NCBI GenBank assembly: GCA_944548615.1 | Contig: OX155954.1 | Location: forward strand, 7,723,498 to 7,787,497 | Reading direction: 5' to 3' | From: Micropterix aruncella | Taxonomy: Eukaryota > Arthropoda > Insecta > Lepidoptera > Micropterigidae | DNA: 64,000 nt | Shown here: positions 41,772-53,797 of the stretch, piece after piece | Layout: each line of letters starts with the position of its first letter | How positions within the stretch are numbered: the stretch's first letter is position 1 | The notes under the pieces: model-generated | Databases searched by the model: none | What the model was told of the DNA's origin: nothing | The model's input: only the letters and a program-made list of their open reading frames with translations | Translations under genes and position numbers: made by a program

Positions 41772-41929
41772 TTAGATTTAAGACTATTTTTATTGTAGAT
41801 ACCTACTAATGTGCTCTTCTCTGTGAGGTTCGCATATAAAGGTGGAAAAAATAATATTTCCAACACCTGTTGTTACTCGGTGACGTGGAACGCAAGATTT
41901 GTTATCAGTCGAGATTAACGCTAGAGCGG

Positions 41930-42235
41930 GGGAGGGGGAGGGGGGGGCATTCCGACGCCGCCCCTCGGGCGCCGGGTGCGCCGGGCGCCGGGGCGTTCGT
42001 CGGAGCGAGACGGCCGCTGCGGCCAGACGGGGTCGGCGACAGTGGAGGTTTCGAGGGCGACGTCTCTACTCTCTACTCCCGACTGTCGACCGCTTCGCCA
42101 TATAAATCTCGACCGTCGAGCGATCGTCCCTTCGCCAACTTCCTGGTCGTGAGAAACGCGGCCAGAGCGCCGGATGGCACCGCTCGCTGGGTCATTGTAC
42201 CAATCACCCCACACAACCTCCGCTAAGTGAAAAGA
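41930..42235. promoter_or_regulatory. CpG-rich block, possible promoter or 5' exon
   Basis: Very GC-rich with many CpGs. Both strands are open (118 codons at 41870-42226 +, 126 codons at 41921-42301 -), which base composition alone can give. A TATAAAT word lies at 42101 and a donor-like GAG/gtgaga at 42307. No domain recognised. Confidence 0.25.
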
Positions 42236-42544
42236 TTGAGGAAGAAGAAGCAGGTGAAGAATATTGGTGTCTAACTCGATCGAAACCTGCCCTGGCCCCA
42301 CCAGAGGTGAGAGGAGGAATCTTCAGTAGGTTTTATTCTTCGCATTTTCCTTGATTATGGCGATGTAGCAATTCTAGAAAGGAATAAGCAGTTCCATCCC
42401 ACGCCCCAATCTCATTTATTTGACATAAATAGGGTAAAAATATTTGACATAAATAGGCAATATTATATATATAATTTTACATAGGTGAAGGTAACAATGA
42501 ATGTAAGGCCGTTTACTTGTTTTCAACGTTTCACAATAAATGAT

Positions 42545-42720
42545 TAGCAATTTTAATTTACCGCGTGTTTGCAGCACCCGACGTTTCGGCGACGTTGTCC
42601 AAAGTAAACTACCCTGGACACTTGGTAAATTCGTTTACCTAATAGGTAAACTGTTTACCTAATCGTTTACATGATCGATAATCCAAATATTGGTAAATTC
42701 ACGCGGTAAATTCGTTTTAT
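42545..42720. mobile_element. Fragment related to the palindromic MITE at 37645
   Basis: Shares CACCCGACGTTTCGGCGA, TTGTCCA...CTACCCTGG and the ATTCACGCGGTAAATTCG end with the nested MITE at 37645-38022, but is shortened. Confidence 0.55.
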
Positions 42721-43042
42721 CCTATTTATAAAGGTAAGTTATTACATCGCTTTTCCAAGGAAATTAAGATACAATGCCAATATGCATTATATCTTCTTTT
42801 TCATCGTGAAAAGTGCTCTTATTAAACAATAATGAAATACGGCGAATTCGTCGTATCATATTGGGAATTAATCAACCGGAATTGGCAATTCATTACGCGG
42901 AAAAAGTTCTTCAAGTGTAATTTTGTTGTCATGTAAAGTAAAAAGTCATGTAATATTAAACGCTTTTAAAAATAATAAAATAATTTTAGGTTTTAAGTTT
43001 GATAAGTAGGTATGTTTAGTTTATTTAAATCTAGGTTATCTT

Positions 43043-43380
43043 GTTTTTACTGCACGGGCATTTTTTTTGTGGATGACTCAGTACAACACAGTAAGCAACT
43101 TTTGATTAAAAAAAACTGAAAACTTTTTTATTTTATTTACTAGTATGAAAAGCTGTGATCACGAAGCGCTATCTAGCGGTAGGTAAAATATCGCTAATAT
43201 TGTTTATATGAGCTATATTACCTGCCGCTATATGGCGCAGCGCGCTCATACGCTTCTCAAACCCTTATTTACCAGTCAACTTCTTTAAATATTTCAATTA
43301 AAAAAAAAAACAAAAAACATTTTTGTTCCAAAAAAAATTTATTAAAAGTTGCTTACTTAAAATGCCCGTGCAGTAAAAAC
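43043..43380. mobile_element. Fold-back MITE with 22-bp perfect ends
   Basis: GTTTTTACTGCACGGGCATT followed by TT is repeated inverted at 43359-43380. Both arms go on with AGTAAGCAACTTTT, after a 26-bp insertion in the left arm. The centre holds inverted GCGCTATCTAGCGGTAGGTA/CCTGCCGCTATATGGCGC-like arms. No clear target duplication. Confidence 0.7.
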
Positions 43381-43589
43381 ACATTATATTGTAGCTTTCT
43401 ATCACGTATCCCATTCATGGAAATTACTATCGCTTTTAGAATCACCGATGTTTACTGATAATGTAAAATTATTATCTAATGTCCACTGGAAGTAATGTGG
43501 CCAGTGAGCTCTTTCAGCGTCATAATTTGAGTGAATAATATCAGATAGGCACTTATTCAACAAGTAAATACCTATATTAAAAAAAATAA

Positions 43590-43980
43590 AAACGCAACTG
43601 CCGTTACAGAAAGTGAACTATTATATTTATAATTATTTTTATTACGGTGTGTTTATGAAATATTTGTGGTTTTTGTATTTATCCATATAGACATATGTAT
43701 ATTTCCGGAATGTACCCAATCAGACATATCATTTCATACTAAACAGTGTAAATTAATTGACATTTGGACATTTAGACATCTACTTACTTGATATTTCGAC
43801 AGTTAATATACCATATGGCACTCGGGATAACATAATGATTCTAACAATATCACACATTTCTCACAATCAGTACAAGCGTTTAAAAGTTATTGTGGAATAA
43901 AGAAACGGAAAACATGCATAGATGAACCCTAAACACTGTTTTTTTGTTGGGCAGTCGTGTAATAAACAAAGCTAGGCTGA
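43590..43980 (-). repeat. Inverted, diverged copy of the repeat at 38540-38940
   Basis: Read on the - strand it follows the same order: ACACGACTGCCCAA, TTTCCGTTTCTTT, GATTCTAACAATA (inverted), CATATGGTA, TTCCGGAAATATACAT and ATCCATATAGACATATG-like words. The copy at 38540 lies inside the hAT element. Confidence 0.6.
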
Positions 43981-45199
43981 AATACAGAACGGCTCGATGG
44001 GAACCATTAACCCTTTCGCCAACAACCACGCGCGAGGCTCGTGGTCAGGTTTTCGAGCCAAAACTGTTTATCACGTGCCTGGCCCGTGGTACAACAGTCG
44101 AGCTTAACTGACTATTACGGGCCTGACGTGCGTCAATCGGGGCAAATGTAAGACAGTTTCGCTGATTCGTGGAATGCCTTGAATGCTCGGCAGTTTTGTT
44201 TACCTTTTGGGACAATGCTGTTGCATCTTAAATGGTAGGCTTAAGCCGTTTTGTATTTCGCCAGAACACCTCCCTATGTATATATGTATAAGCTATAAAT
44301 ACGACCGTGTCTGCTGATCAACCCAGTTTTGGCTATATTGGCCGACAGAAAACATTTTACAGCTGACCACAACCTCAATATTATGCTGGCCGTTTAAATG
44401 ATAGCCATATATAAAAGGAAAGATCGCGACGACACGCACGTGGTATCAGTTGGTTGTGCCACATATGCTCCGCGCTTTTCGCTTTGCACGCCCGCCTAAT
44501 CAGCCAAGCCTGAAATGACGAACTGAAAATGAAGGGGAAGACGCGACGGGGATAAAGATTACGCCCGCTACGAGGTGCGACAATTGAATAAGATGGCGTT
44601 GCCAGGCAAGGTGAGGGCCCGCAAAGTGGCTCAATCTAAATCGCAGCGTTCGTCAAAACACCGCATCGCGCACCGTTCGCACCTTGATGACAAAAGTATT
44701 TTGTTAGATATATATATCTATGTTTAAAAGTCCTTAGTAAAACGTAAACAAATACTATTCAAAAATATAAACACTTTATTGCATTTTTTTCTTACAAACC
44801 TTTTCCCATAATTAATAGGTACCTACATTTCTTACAAACCTTTTCCCATAATTAATAGGCACTGTAGGCACCCTACTTAATATACCTTCTTTTGAGTTTT
44901 TTTTACAACTTATTCTTTATAATTATGATTTTTACTACTAAATAAAATACCTTTGATGCTATTCGAAAGAATACAATGGTGTATTATATAATAATTTAGA
45001 AAAAACAACGAAAGTAGGTGTATTATCTTAATATTTAAAAAATCAGACTGCGTATGGTTGTGCTCGCAAAGTCGAAAAGTAGAGGCCGATTGACTTAAAA
45101 TCTTGACACAACGTTGCATTCAATACGCGCTACAGAAGTGATCACGAACCGGTGAATTTTTCAGTGCACTTCGACATCGGTGCGTTTTCCATTCATTTC
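43981..45199. other. Mostly anonymous sequence with a 40-bp tandem duplication
   Basis: CTTACAAACCTTTTCCCATA with ATTAATAGG occurs at 44791 and again at 44831 (two tandem 40-bp units). At 44580-44640 a GC-richer patch contains AAGATGGCGTTGCCAGGCAA followed by a GTGAGG donor-like site, which could be a start exon or chance. Confidence 0.35.
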
Positions 45200-45567
45200 A
45201 TATCAGACTGAGCCACATTATTAGGCTAAGCGGGGACAGACGGGGGAAGAAACCCCGCCCACCACCCGGGCAGTTCTAACGACATGGGTGGTTTTATCTG
45301 CCCGGGATATCGTGCATCGACAACCTCACGCGTACCAGAAGGGTATCATGTGAGGGGTGGACGAACGGAGATATGGAGGAAGATTCTCCTGGTTTCTACC
45401 CCCCTCCGGCACCCCGTGAAACGTTCATTTAATCAAAGAAATATCAAAATTTCACTTACTATCTAACATTATGATATATTATACAAGTTTTAGCTTACGC
45501 ACTAAAGTTATAAACAGTGTAATGAAAAAATACTGAGCCACAGCGAAGCGTGGCCGGGTTTAACTAG
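45200..45567 (+). mobile_element. Helitron 3' end with hairpin and GC-rich cargo
   Basis: The terminus is the hairpin GCCAC-AGCGAAGC-GTGGC (45537-45554), 9 bases on, then CTAG/T (45564-45567), as in Helitrons. Upstream, 45220-45430 is GC-rich with a second hairpin CCCGGGCAG/CTGCCCGGG (45265-45306). The 5' end (TC) was not located, so the left limit is a guess. Confidence 0.6.
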
Positions 45568-46740
45568 TAATAATATAAATATTCAGAAGGCACGTTTTAC
45601 ATTTTTAAGATTCTGTTAACAATTCTACCCAGTCACTCGACGATTCGCTACTATCTGGGTTATAGTATTTAGAGTGCCAATTTAACTTCAATTCAATGAA
45701 ATTTTTGAACTCTACTAAGTCCTTCACAATTCTGCTTTTTAATCTTAAAGGAAACCTTGACAAAGTCCAATCTTGGTGTTACAAATGAATTATTTTTAAT
45801 ATGTAAAGTATGCGTCTCCAATGGTGTGTCACTTGGATCAGGTTAGCCTTCGTTAATACCGTCAAGAACATCAAAGTCCTATTGTAACTGATTACAGAAA
45901 ATTTTCATAAATAAATCCGCTTTTCGGCTGTTTTGTTACATATGATATGTAAAGAAGGTTAAAAATATTAATCTCAGCGAATTTCTCTAACATTTATTTT
46001 ACCGAACTATGAGTTTCTATGTTTGCCAGCCCGTCCATAGTTCGTGGCCTCAAATAGTGGGGTCGTTAAAAAGAGGGCCCTCGGGCCCGATAATCGCTTG
46101 CCGATGCCGCTATTTATCCCGTTCGTTCAGAACCTCCCAGTCTCTGGTAATGCCAGATCGTCCGGTCGATTAGGTGGGCAGGTATAGGAAACCCGATAAT
46201 TAGCTATTGGATACATAATATATACAAAAATGATCATGCGCGCTGGGATCTTCTTCTAAGTGCAAATGCAGTTGAAATGCCTATAACCTACGAAACGTAT
46301 ATGCGAGTATGGTACATATATGTAGATATATCGTCGCCCACAACACAAACAGGCGCATCTCAAAAAATGAGTTGAATATAGCAAAAAAACAAGCTTTATA
46401 TCGTCACAAACCGGCGTATCTAAGTACGTCCCACCAGCCGTAATAAATTTGGTAAATAAAGGCCATCGCAAATCAGACAAATCGCTACCTGAAACTGGAT
46501 TTCGCGGCCGAAAATTTGATCGCAAATCGTCGGTACAATCATTGCTGATTCCCGGACACCGCGTCGATTTCTATTTAATTACAGACAAATTTCTATTTAA
46601 TTACATAACAAATATTAAAAAAACTGAACACCGCGAACCTGTATGCTACGATGTTCAGATTTTTGAAACCTACTCTCCTTACATAAAATATGGACCATAT
46701 CTATCTATACCCAGCAGTTAAATTTTAGTCTCTATTTATA
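45568..46740. other. Anonymous sequence with repeat words
   Basis: 46480-46530 shares CTGAAACTGGATTTCGCG with 38060-38090. A GC-rich patch at 46080-46190 (GAGGGCCCTCGGGCCCGA) is unidentified. A - strand segment at 45600-45880 reads partly like old transposon coding sequence but could not be placed. Confidence 0.35.
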
Positions 46741-48016
46741 TAAGCCGTTTTCTTTGAAAGTGGTGTAAGTCCATTGTGACAAAAAAATAGTTAATGATAA
46801 AAATGAATACAATTGACAATGAACTTTTTATAAAAAAAATCTTTTAAAATTGTTTTTATCATTACAAATTTTCGTAGTTAATGAAGTTACAAATATAATT
46901 ACTTTGAAAATGGTTTAAGTCCAATTTCCTCAAAAGACTCCAATATCCCTCCAATACATCATGACTATTCTCAAAAACATGATAATAATAAAAAAAGGTA
47001 AAATATATTAATAGTAAGAGTATAGGTACATAATTTTGGTTGAATGGTAAATGTTGAAAAAAGTCGTTTTATTTTGTTATTTTTCTTATTGTTGAAGTTT
47101 AAAAAAAAACATAAAAAGAAATTGGTTTGTTTCAATTGAGCTCCCGTAGTTAATATTTTGTAAATGTAAGATTTTTACGTTTTGCTGACTGACAGTTGTG
47201 TAAGTCCTTTTGAAGTCATTAAAAGTCTAAATTTAATCACATTTAAAAAATTATTACTTTATAAATTTAAATCAATTTATTACCTACTTAAAAAATACAA
47301 AACTAGTGTAATAACATATATCCATATTTTTAAAATTATTCAAATGCAAAAACTTAAATATCTCCATCTATTATATAAAACAAATTCGGATTTGTTCGAA
47401 CACTTATAACTCGAGAACAGCTGGACCTATTTTCATGGTTTTTGATTTGTAGTATTTGTCTCCGTCCCGAGTAGCAGAATAACTATAATTGGAAAACGAA
47501 AATTATGGAAAATAAAATCGAAAATTGGAAAATTGACGAAAAATTACAATAAAAGAAAAAACATTTTCCCATACAAAATGTAAATCCGTGTTTTTCTCAT
47601 GGTCAGTTATACGTGGCATGTTCACGTGTCGGCAAATCATCCGCTTTATTTGTTCTTGCGCCTGATAAAAATACAAAAAATGTCGTATTCACAAGGTGCT
47701 TCAATGAAGAGAATTAAACCGAGTGCATCCCATGCTGCACAATATGTAAATAGTTTAAATTAATCATGCCTTGCTGACACGTGACTGATATACTTATTTT
47801 TTGTACTTTTTTATTTCTTTTTGTGTTATTATCTTAATAAAGTAGTGAACCTAATATTTATTTTGTATTCATTGTATTACTTTCATAAAATCATAAATTA
47901 AGTTCAGCTAATCTGTAACACGACATTCTTTCACTGTTAGGCGGTACGAAGTTCGCCGGGTCAGCTAGTATAAAATTAAATACAACTACACCAGTTTCAA
48001 AGAAAACGGCTCATAT
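46741..48016. mobile_element. MITE with TIR GCCGTTTTCTTTGAAA, Helitron nested inside
   Basis: TAAGCCGTTTTCTTTGAAAG then TGGTGTA at the left is repeated inverted at 47988-48016 with one or two differences. Inside, the word GTAAGTCC recurs. From about 47408 to 47968 lies a Helitron end: AACTCGAGAACAGCTGGACC at the start and GGCGGTACGAAGTTCGCC, GGGTCAG, CTAG at the finish. Confidence 0.65.
47408..47968 (+). mobile_element. Non-autonomous Helitron, 3' part
   Basis: AGAACAGCTGGACCTATTTT is the internal word shared by many moth Helitrons. The end is hairpin GGCG...CGCC (47940-47957) and GGGTCAGCTAG/T at 47958-47968. It is inserted in the MITE above. Confidence 0.65.
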
Positions 48017-48039
48017 TACTATATCAGTTACAGCGCCCT

Positions 48040-48170
48040 GTAGTGCCATACCAATAAAGGCATTTTATTATAACGTGATGGCGTTTGTCCGCTTGCGTTT
48101 GCAATAAGCACCCTATGTGTCCTCGCCTTTCTTATTGAACATTATCTCTTCTCGTGGGCTGGCCTTCTCA
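48040..48170 (+). repeat. Second copy of the repeat at 38340-38470
   Basis: Shares AATAAAGGTATTTTA/AATAAAGGCATTTTA, GATGGCG-TTGTCCGC, TGCGTTTGCAA-AAGCA and TCTCGCCTTT, in the same order as the copy inside the hAT element. Confidence 0.6.
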
Positions 48171-48960
48171 CTTATTAAACTAGATACTGAATATCTCATA
48201 TGACGATAAAAATGGTCGTAGCGAGACGACTGCGGCGTGTATTCAATTAGGCTTTTGATGTTGCCTTATATTTCATATACACTCCAGTCAATGAATGCTC
48301 AAAATGGGGGTGTGGAGGGAAATGGATGGAACACAATTTTTGACTAGATATAATAAAAATCCCCCGTCCTAGGTGGTAAGAGGGGAGGGGGGTAGCACGT
48401 AGGAAGTCCCTTTTTTATTTTCGCTTACATATCAGAAACTATGCTTCCTAGAGTTAAGTTTTTTTCAATACAAAATTAAAGCTGATTAAATTTACCACAA
48501 TATTGAATCTATTAATTTTTTCGCTATCTTGCATACTTTCCGATATTTTCGAGTTTTATTGCTTTACAGTTATGACTGTCTCCTGATTGATATGTTAGTA
48601 TATCTATTAAATTGTTAATCGTGGTTGACTAACAGCGATTAGCAGTGTTAACAGGCTGTTCAAAAGTTAATTTTAATAAAAAATGCAAGTTTTTATTTAA
48701 GCAAAATCTCGGAGTTTACACATAATTGTAAAATTGCTCTAACTTTAGAACAGTTGAAGATAAAATAGTAAAATATGATATACCTATTCTTGAAGAAAAG
48801 TTATAAGTACCTACCTATGTTTTTATCAACAATAATAATAATAATTGCCTAGTCTTATTTTGCGTTATCGTTACTTATGTTTTTTTTTTCATTTAAAGGA
48901 ATGATACTTATTCATGCAATAACAATATTAAAGGCGTCACTAGGAATGTAAATGTATCAT

Positions 48961-49258
48961 AGGGCCCGATTGCGTTTCTTTGTGAACTAAAACTAAAATT
49001 AGTCCAAGCGAACGAGGCAGAGCAATACGTTAGAACGGAATATGAAACGAACGATCGTCGATAAATACTACCTGTCGAACTTATAGTCGTCCGAATAAAT
49101 TCGAGCATATTTCGTGCGGTGTGATTTGACCTTGGCGGGCAGTTTTAATCCGAAAAAGTGACAACCGGTCATCTTACATTCCGCTCTATCGTATTGTCCT
49201 GTCTCGTTCACACGGACTAATTTCCGATTTTAGTTCACGAAGAAACGCAATCGAGCTC
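48961..49258. mobile_element. Fold-back MITE, ~300 bp
   Basis: Arms of about 100 bp. The left begins GGGCCCGATTGCGTTTCTTT and the right, inverted, GAGCTCGATTGCGTTTCTTC; both continue GTGAACTAAAA...AAATTAGTCC. A short relative occurs at 51385-51440 (CGATTACGTCTCTTCGTGAA). Confidence 0.75.
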
Positions 49259-49379
49259 ATTATGTGTAAGTGTGCATAGGCGTGTAAACAATTTCTGAAA
49301 AGGGTGGGTTTTCCAATGATCAAGTCTTTAATATTTAAATCTTGACGTTTATGTAATTGTTGTTTATTTATTTATTTAT

Positions 49380-49935
49380 TTGATCCTCGGGAAACATACA
49401 ACGCTCCATTAATTATAACTAATTATCATATTACATTGTTTTGCCGGCCGATTAAGTGTTTCCTACAGTATTGTCTTAAATTATTTTACTATACGATATT
49501 TATCAAAGTGCACGGGCATTGCTCGCATCGGTTATAATGTTCCCAAGAAACAATCTCGCAAAAAAAACTGTTTTTTTTTCGCTAAAATTGAGATTACCTT
49601 ATGCCTTTGTGTGCTGTGGGGCAACGATAGGTATGTAGGTACAAAGTTTTAGTGTTGTATGTTGTGATAAAGCACGACTAATCTTATTTAAGGCTATTGT
49701 TGCAAGGATTTTTTGATGTTTGTTATTCTGACACCGCGTGAAGCCAACATCGTTGTCCAGGGCGGGCTAGAATCGCACTTTCCGACGAAAATAAATTGTT
49801 TTTATGGCAATCGAAAGTATCTACCTATGGGGGGGTATAATACCTACAAAGTACCTGTTATCATGGCTTTCTCGCCGAATATATTAATTTTTCAACTTAC
49901 AATGGTTTGCCTTGCGACTATTATTTCGCGCGCTA
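49380..49935. other. AT-rich sequence, no gene recognised
   Basis: Anonymous, following a (TTTA)n run at 49362-49381. A - strand donor-like ACCATT/gtaagttg lies at about 49902, just downstream of the CpG block at 49940. Confidence 0.35.
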
Positions 49936-49939
49936 ATTT

Positions 49940-50160
49940 GACAGTTCGCACGTTTGCCGAGAGTGGCGCGGCGCCGAGTGCGGCCCGCCTCCGCTAGATG
50001 GCGCGGCCAGTCCGAGAGCGGCGCGCGCTTCGGACGTTATCAGCTGGCTTTCGTGACGCGTCCGCGTTTTGTAAACAATGAGGAGTGACGTAAGTGACGC
50101 GGCTCGTTTCGTTTCGCTAGATGCATTTTTTACGCGCGCTAGCTGGCGTCGACGTCAAAA
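49940..50160. promoter_or_regulatory. CpG-rich block, possible promoter with first exon
   Basis: Strong CpG enrichment. On the + strand AAACAATGAGGAGTGACGTA has a good insect start context and GAC/gtaagt three codons later. On the - strand, transcription across the block could splice at about 49902 (ATT/gtaagttg). Either direction would make this a first exon, but no downstream exon was found. Confidence 0.3.
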
Positions 50161-53100
50161 AACGACCAGGGGCGCCACGAGCAGATTTTTTTTATAATAC
50201 AAGGTATTATTGGCATAGATCCAAACAAACAAGTTCATTTAACTTTGATATAGGTATAATTAAAATAAATATATTATTTGCAAATAGTACATGTTTAACT
50301 TTCTCCGAAAATTACATTTTTTACAGTTTCCTTTCCTCTCCATTCAATTTTAACTACTCGCAAGCCACTACTTTTTTGCCAGATTGTTTCTTGGGAACAA
50401 CAATTACAGTAACCAAAGAAATCATCTTAAAAAGATTAATAAGTATATTAAAGGCCGATCATTGGAGAATACCTACCACCTTTACCAGAAATTAAATTGC
50501 TGACGCCTCTTCCTGCAGTCCCACTTTAACTACTTCACATTCTAAACTGAAACCGCTTTAGAAAAAATATATCATCCACCAAATACCGTATCTACTAAAC
50601 TACCGTATTGAGCGGTAGTGTCCCGTCTATTTATTTTAGTAGAGGAAGTGGAATACCTACCTACCAAGTTTGCAAAGAAAAAATAGATATTGTGTTTGTG
50701 ATTACACTGAGACAAATATAACGATTTAATACACGGAAATACGCATGTTTCAATAAGGATTACGTATATAACCCGGACTGTGATCTATACGTATGAATTA
50801 AAATGACCGTAGCGGTGTTGGCGTGGCAGTAGTTGCCGTGTAGCAATCTTGAAATTTCGATTCTAACATGATAGCATGTAGCACGACCAAACGTAAGTAC
50901 GGTTATAGTCGGACACATAAATCATGTTGAAGAAACTGTAGTATACTATTATTTCCGTATTAATCGTAAGGGAAATGTTGATACATATAGGTAACCGAGT
51001 AATGGAGTTTGAACAAAATTCTTCGTAATTCAACAAAACTACGATGTATAAAACCGTAGGTAATATGTAAGAATCAATCCAATATTTTCCTCAGTTTAGG
51101 TAGGTATGCCGTAGATATTCCCTTTTGGAGATTCACTTATATAGGCTACTTGTTCGAGCAATATAGGTATCGGACGTGTATAATGAGAAAGGGAGCGTGT
51201 TTTGCGTGTAAGCAGTTTAATTTTCAGGTTTGGGATTTTTCTTTTTTAAAAAAAACATATTTGGTTTAAGGGGTGTATTTGACTCTGGTAGTTATATACC
51301 TATCATCCCTTTATTAGCCTTTTTGTTATGGTTCTGGTACCTACTTAGTTTCTTCATTATGATTTTTCTTGCCGGTGTTCCTAATGGGCCGATTACGTCT
51401 CTTCGTGAACTAAATATGGAAATCAGTTCTTCGTGAACTAAACCTAGTCAATTCTAAGTAACGGTGGGTCTAATTGTTGCATTTAATTTAATTTGAGGAA
51501 TGAACAGCTACAACAAACATTTTGCCATATGTACCTATATTGTATAGTCGCCTGACGTATTACCTACCTACTTATACCTACATAGATACGTTTGAGTTGT
51601 ACCTACCTATTATTTTTCTTTTATTTCTTTTATTTGTTTTATTTCTTTCTTTTATTTTTTACTATTATTTTTTCGTTTATTTTGTTCGCGATTCATGAGG
51701 TGAGGGCTGATCGTCATTAATTCACTATGTTGAAAAAATTACATGGTTAAAAAAAATACAACAAATATTCTATTTTTTAGAAGAGCTAGTGTAGGTAGGT
51801 TGCCTATAGGTATATTATTCTAGCTATGGGTACCTACCTAAAACTAACGCATGATATTTTAGTTATCACATTGAACATTAACAAAATTTAGTTAACATGG
51901 TAGCATTAAAAAAAGCAATAAAAAAGTGAGGTAGGTATATGACAAAATGGAATTTAACAGAATTTTTGATTAGGTAAAATTAATAAATAAAAAGCAAATA
52001 CTTAGATTTTTTTAAATAAATTTTTATATACCTAATAGACGAATAAACATATTCGTCTATTATATAAAAATAAATATAATAGACGAATATGTGAGGTTTA
52101 AGACTAGAGGTGTTTCAATTTAATTTATTTGTGTACATTTTGTGTATATTAAGTATGTATATTTACTTTAAATATGTATTCACTTATGTATTATTAACTA
52201 TATATTGGTGTTGGGTTTAATAATAATTTCTTACTACTATTTTTTTTTGTATGTTGGTATAACTCGTTGTGTGTGTGTATGTGTGTGTATGTGTGCGTTG
52301 TGTGTGTGTAGCATCCCTAGATACGGGCGTTTTTGCTCAGTTAGGTATGCGATGAGCCAACGGCTATAATGGGTTCAATTTGTTTTTCCTGCACGTTTTA
52401 TTGTACCTACTGTATACCGAATATCTTAGCCATTCGTCTGTAAATCATGTTGTTTAAAATAAATAAATACGGATATGAAGTATACCTATGTACGTAACTA
52501 CATATTCAGGTTTTAATGTGTGATGTGCCTATAATTATGTTTTGTAACATTTGCCCTTTCGCGAATACAGATTTTTTAAATACTTACTTAGGAACCTACC
52601 CTGATATAGGTAGATAGGTACCTACTCGGGCTGAAAAAAATACCTTTTCCGCGTATAGTAGATGTACCTACACAGATAGATCTCAATGCTCACAAAAAAC
52701 GAGACCGTGTGGTAGGTATTTGTGAATGGGAATGTTCGTCGCGTTCCAGGGTCGATACGCGAAATCGCGAGGAACCGGATTTGTTAAACACGTCGAGCAA
52801 ACGACAAGAAGCGTCCCCATGCGTATCCGACTCAGGTTGTCAACTGGATCATTAGTAAAACTGACTGCTTGACGGCAGCTATTTTTTGTTAATGGTAAAT
52901 ATATAAGTACAGACATGGCAAATATAGGCGTTTGCCGTTTGGTAATATTAAATCTATACTCATCCTCGCCACGTGATCGAAAAAGGACCTCAGGCGGTTT
53001 CTCCTTTGCAATCTCGCAATGTATAATACCTAGGCACCTATATAAAATAAAATACTTCAAGAGGTTGCATTTAAGAAATGCATAGAAAGAAACTTAACCA

Positions 53101-53365
53101 TGCATACTCTCTATAATTTTGATGAATTTGACAAGGCCCTCTTAATATTTAAAAGATAATTATACCATTTATCAAATCTATTGTGTTCTGTATTTTGTTA
53201 CTGTAGTGTTGATTTTATTGTAAAACTTATTGTTTATTAACTGATCATTTTGATTGACTATTTTTAAAAAACTTATTGACATACCTATAGATTATTTAAA
53301 TATTTCGTTTATATTTTTTTTTTAGTTATTTAAGTCTTCGATTTGATTTTTATAACTGATCCGAT
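50161..53365. other. Long AT-rich stretch without a recognised gene
   Basis: Contains many TAGGTACCTACC words, a GT-rich microsatellite at 52268-52310, a hairpin TAATAGACGAATA/TATTCGTCTATTA at 52033-52062 whose arm recurs at 52076, and a 125-codon - strand frame at 52683-53060 of unknown meaning. Confidence 0.4.
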
Positions 53366-53641
53366 GTTTGTTTATAATCTTTATTGTGAAATTCCACAAT
53401 GAGCGGGTTTATTGTCATACGACAATCTCTTACAACCAACCCTACTATGAAGTGTTTATATGTAGGTATGTGTGCGTGTAACATGTGTGTCAGTGTGTGT
53501 CGTGTTATTGCATTCGATCGACAGAATTGAAAATGCAATTTCGTTAATTTTATTCCAACGGAAATTGGTGACCCAGCCGGGAATAGAACCCGGAACCTTA
53601 CAATGTAAGATCAGGCGACCTAACCACTATGCCGATGGTGC
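53366..53641 (-). mobile_element. tRNA-derived SINE, copy 3
   Basis: Same unit as 25150-25412. It has the tRNA-like head with B box GGTTCTATTCC (one change from GGTTCGATTCC), the same body and the 3' end TTCACAATAAAGATTATAAA. About 85-90% identical by eye. Confidence 0.8.
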
Positions 53642-53797
53642 CTTCCCTTACATATAAAAGTATATGTACACGTAATGAAGTTGTAATAACTTCTAGCAAA
53701 TGTACAATGACGTATTCCACAGTATGCACCTACTTTTTGGAATTAATAAAATATGACATATGACTATACTTACTTACACTATAAACACCTTGGACTG

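Noticed and set aside
41921..42301. 126-codon minus-strand and 118-codon plus-strand frames
   Set aside because: Both are open because of GC content. No domain, and the proline run comes from a G/C tract. Kept only as a CpG-rich block.
43990..44170. piggyBac-type MITE starting TTAACCCTTTCGCC
   Set aside because: The left end looks right, but no matching right end or second TTAA could be found downstream.
53560..53641. tRNA gene on the minus strand
   Set aside because: Same SINE head, with a change in the B box.
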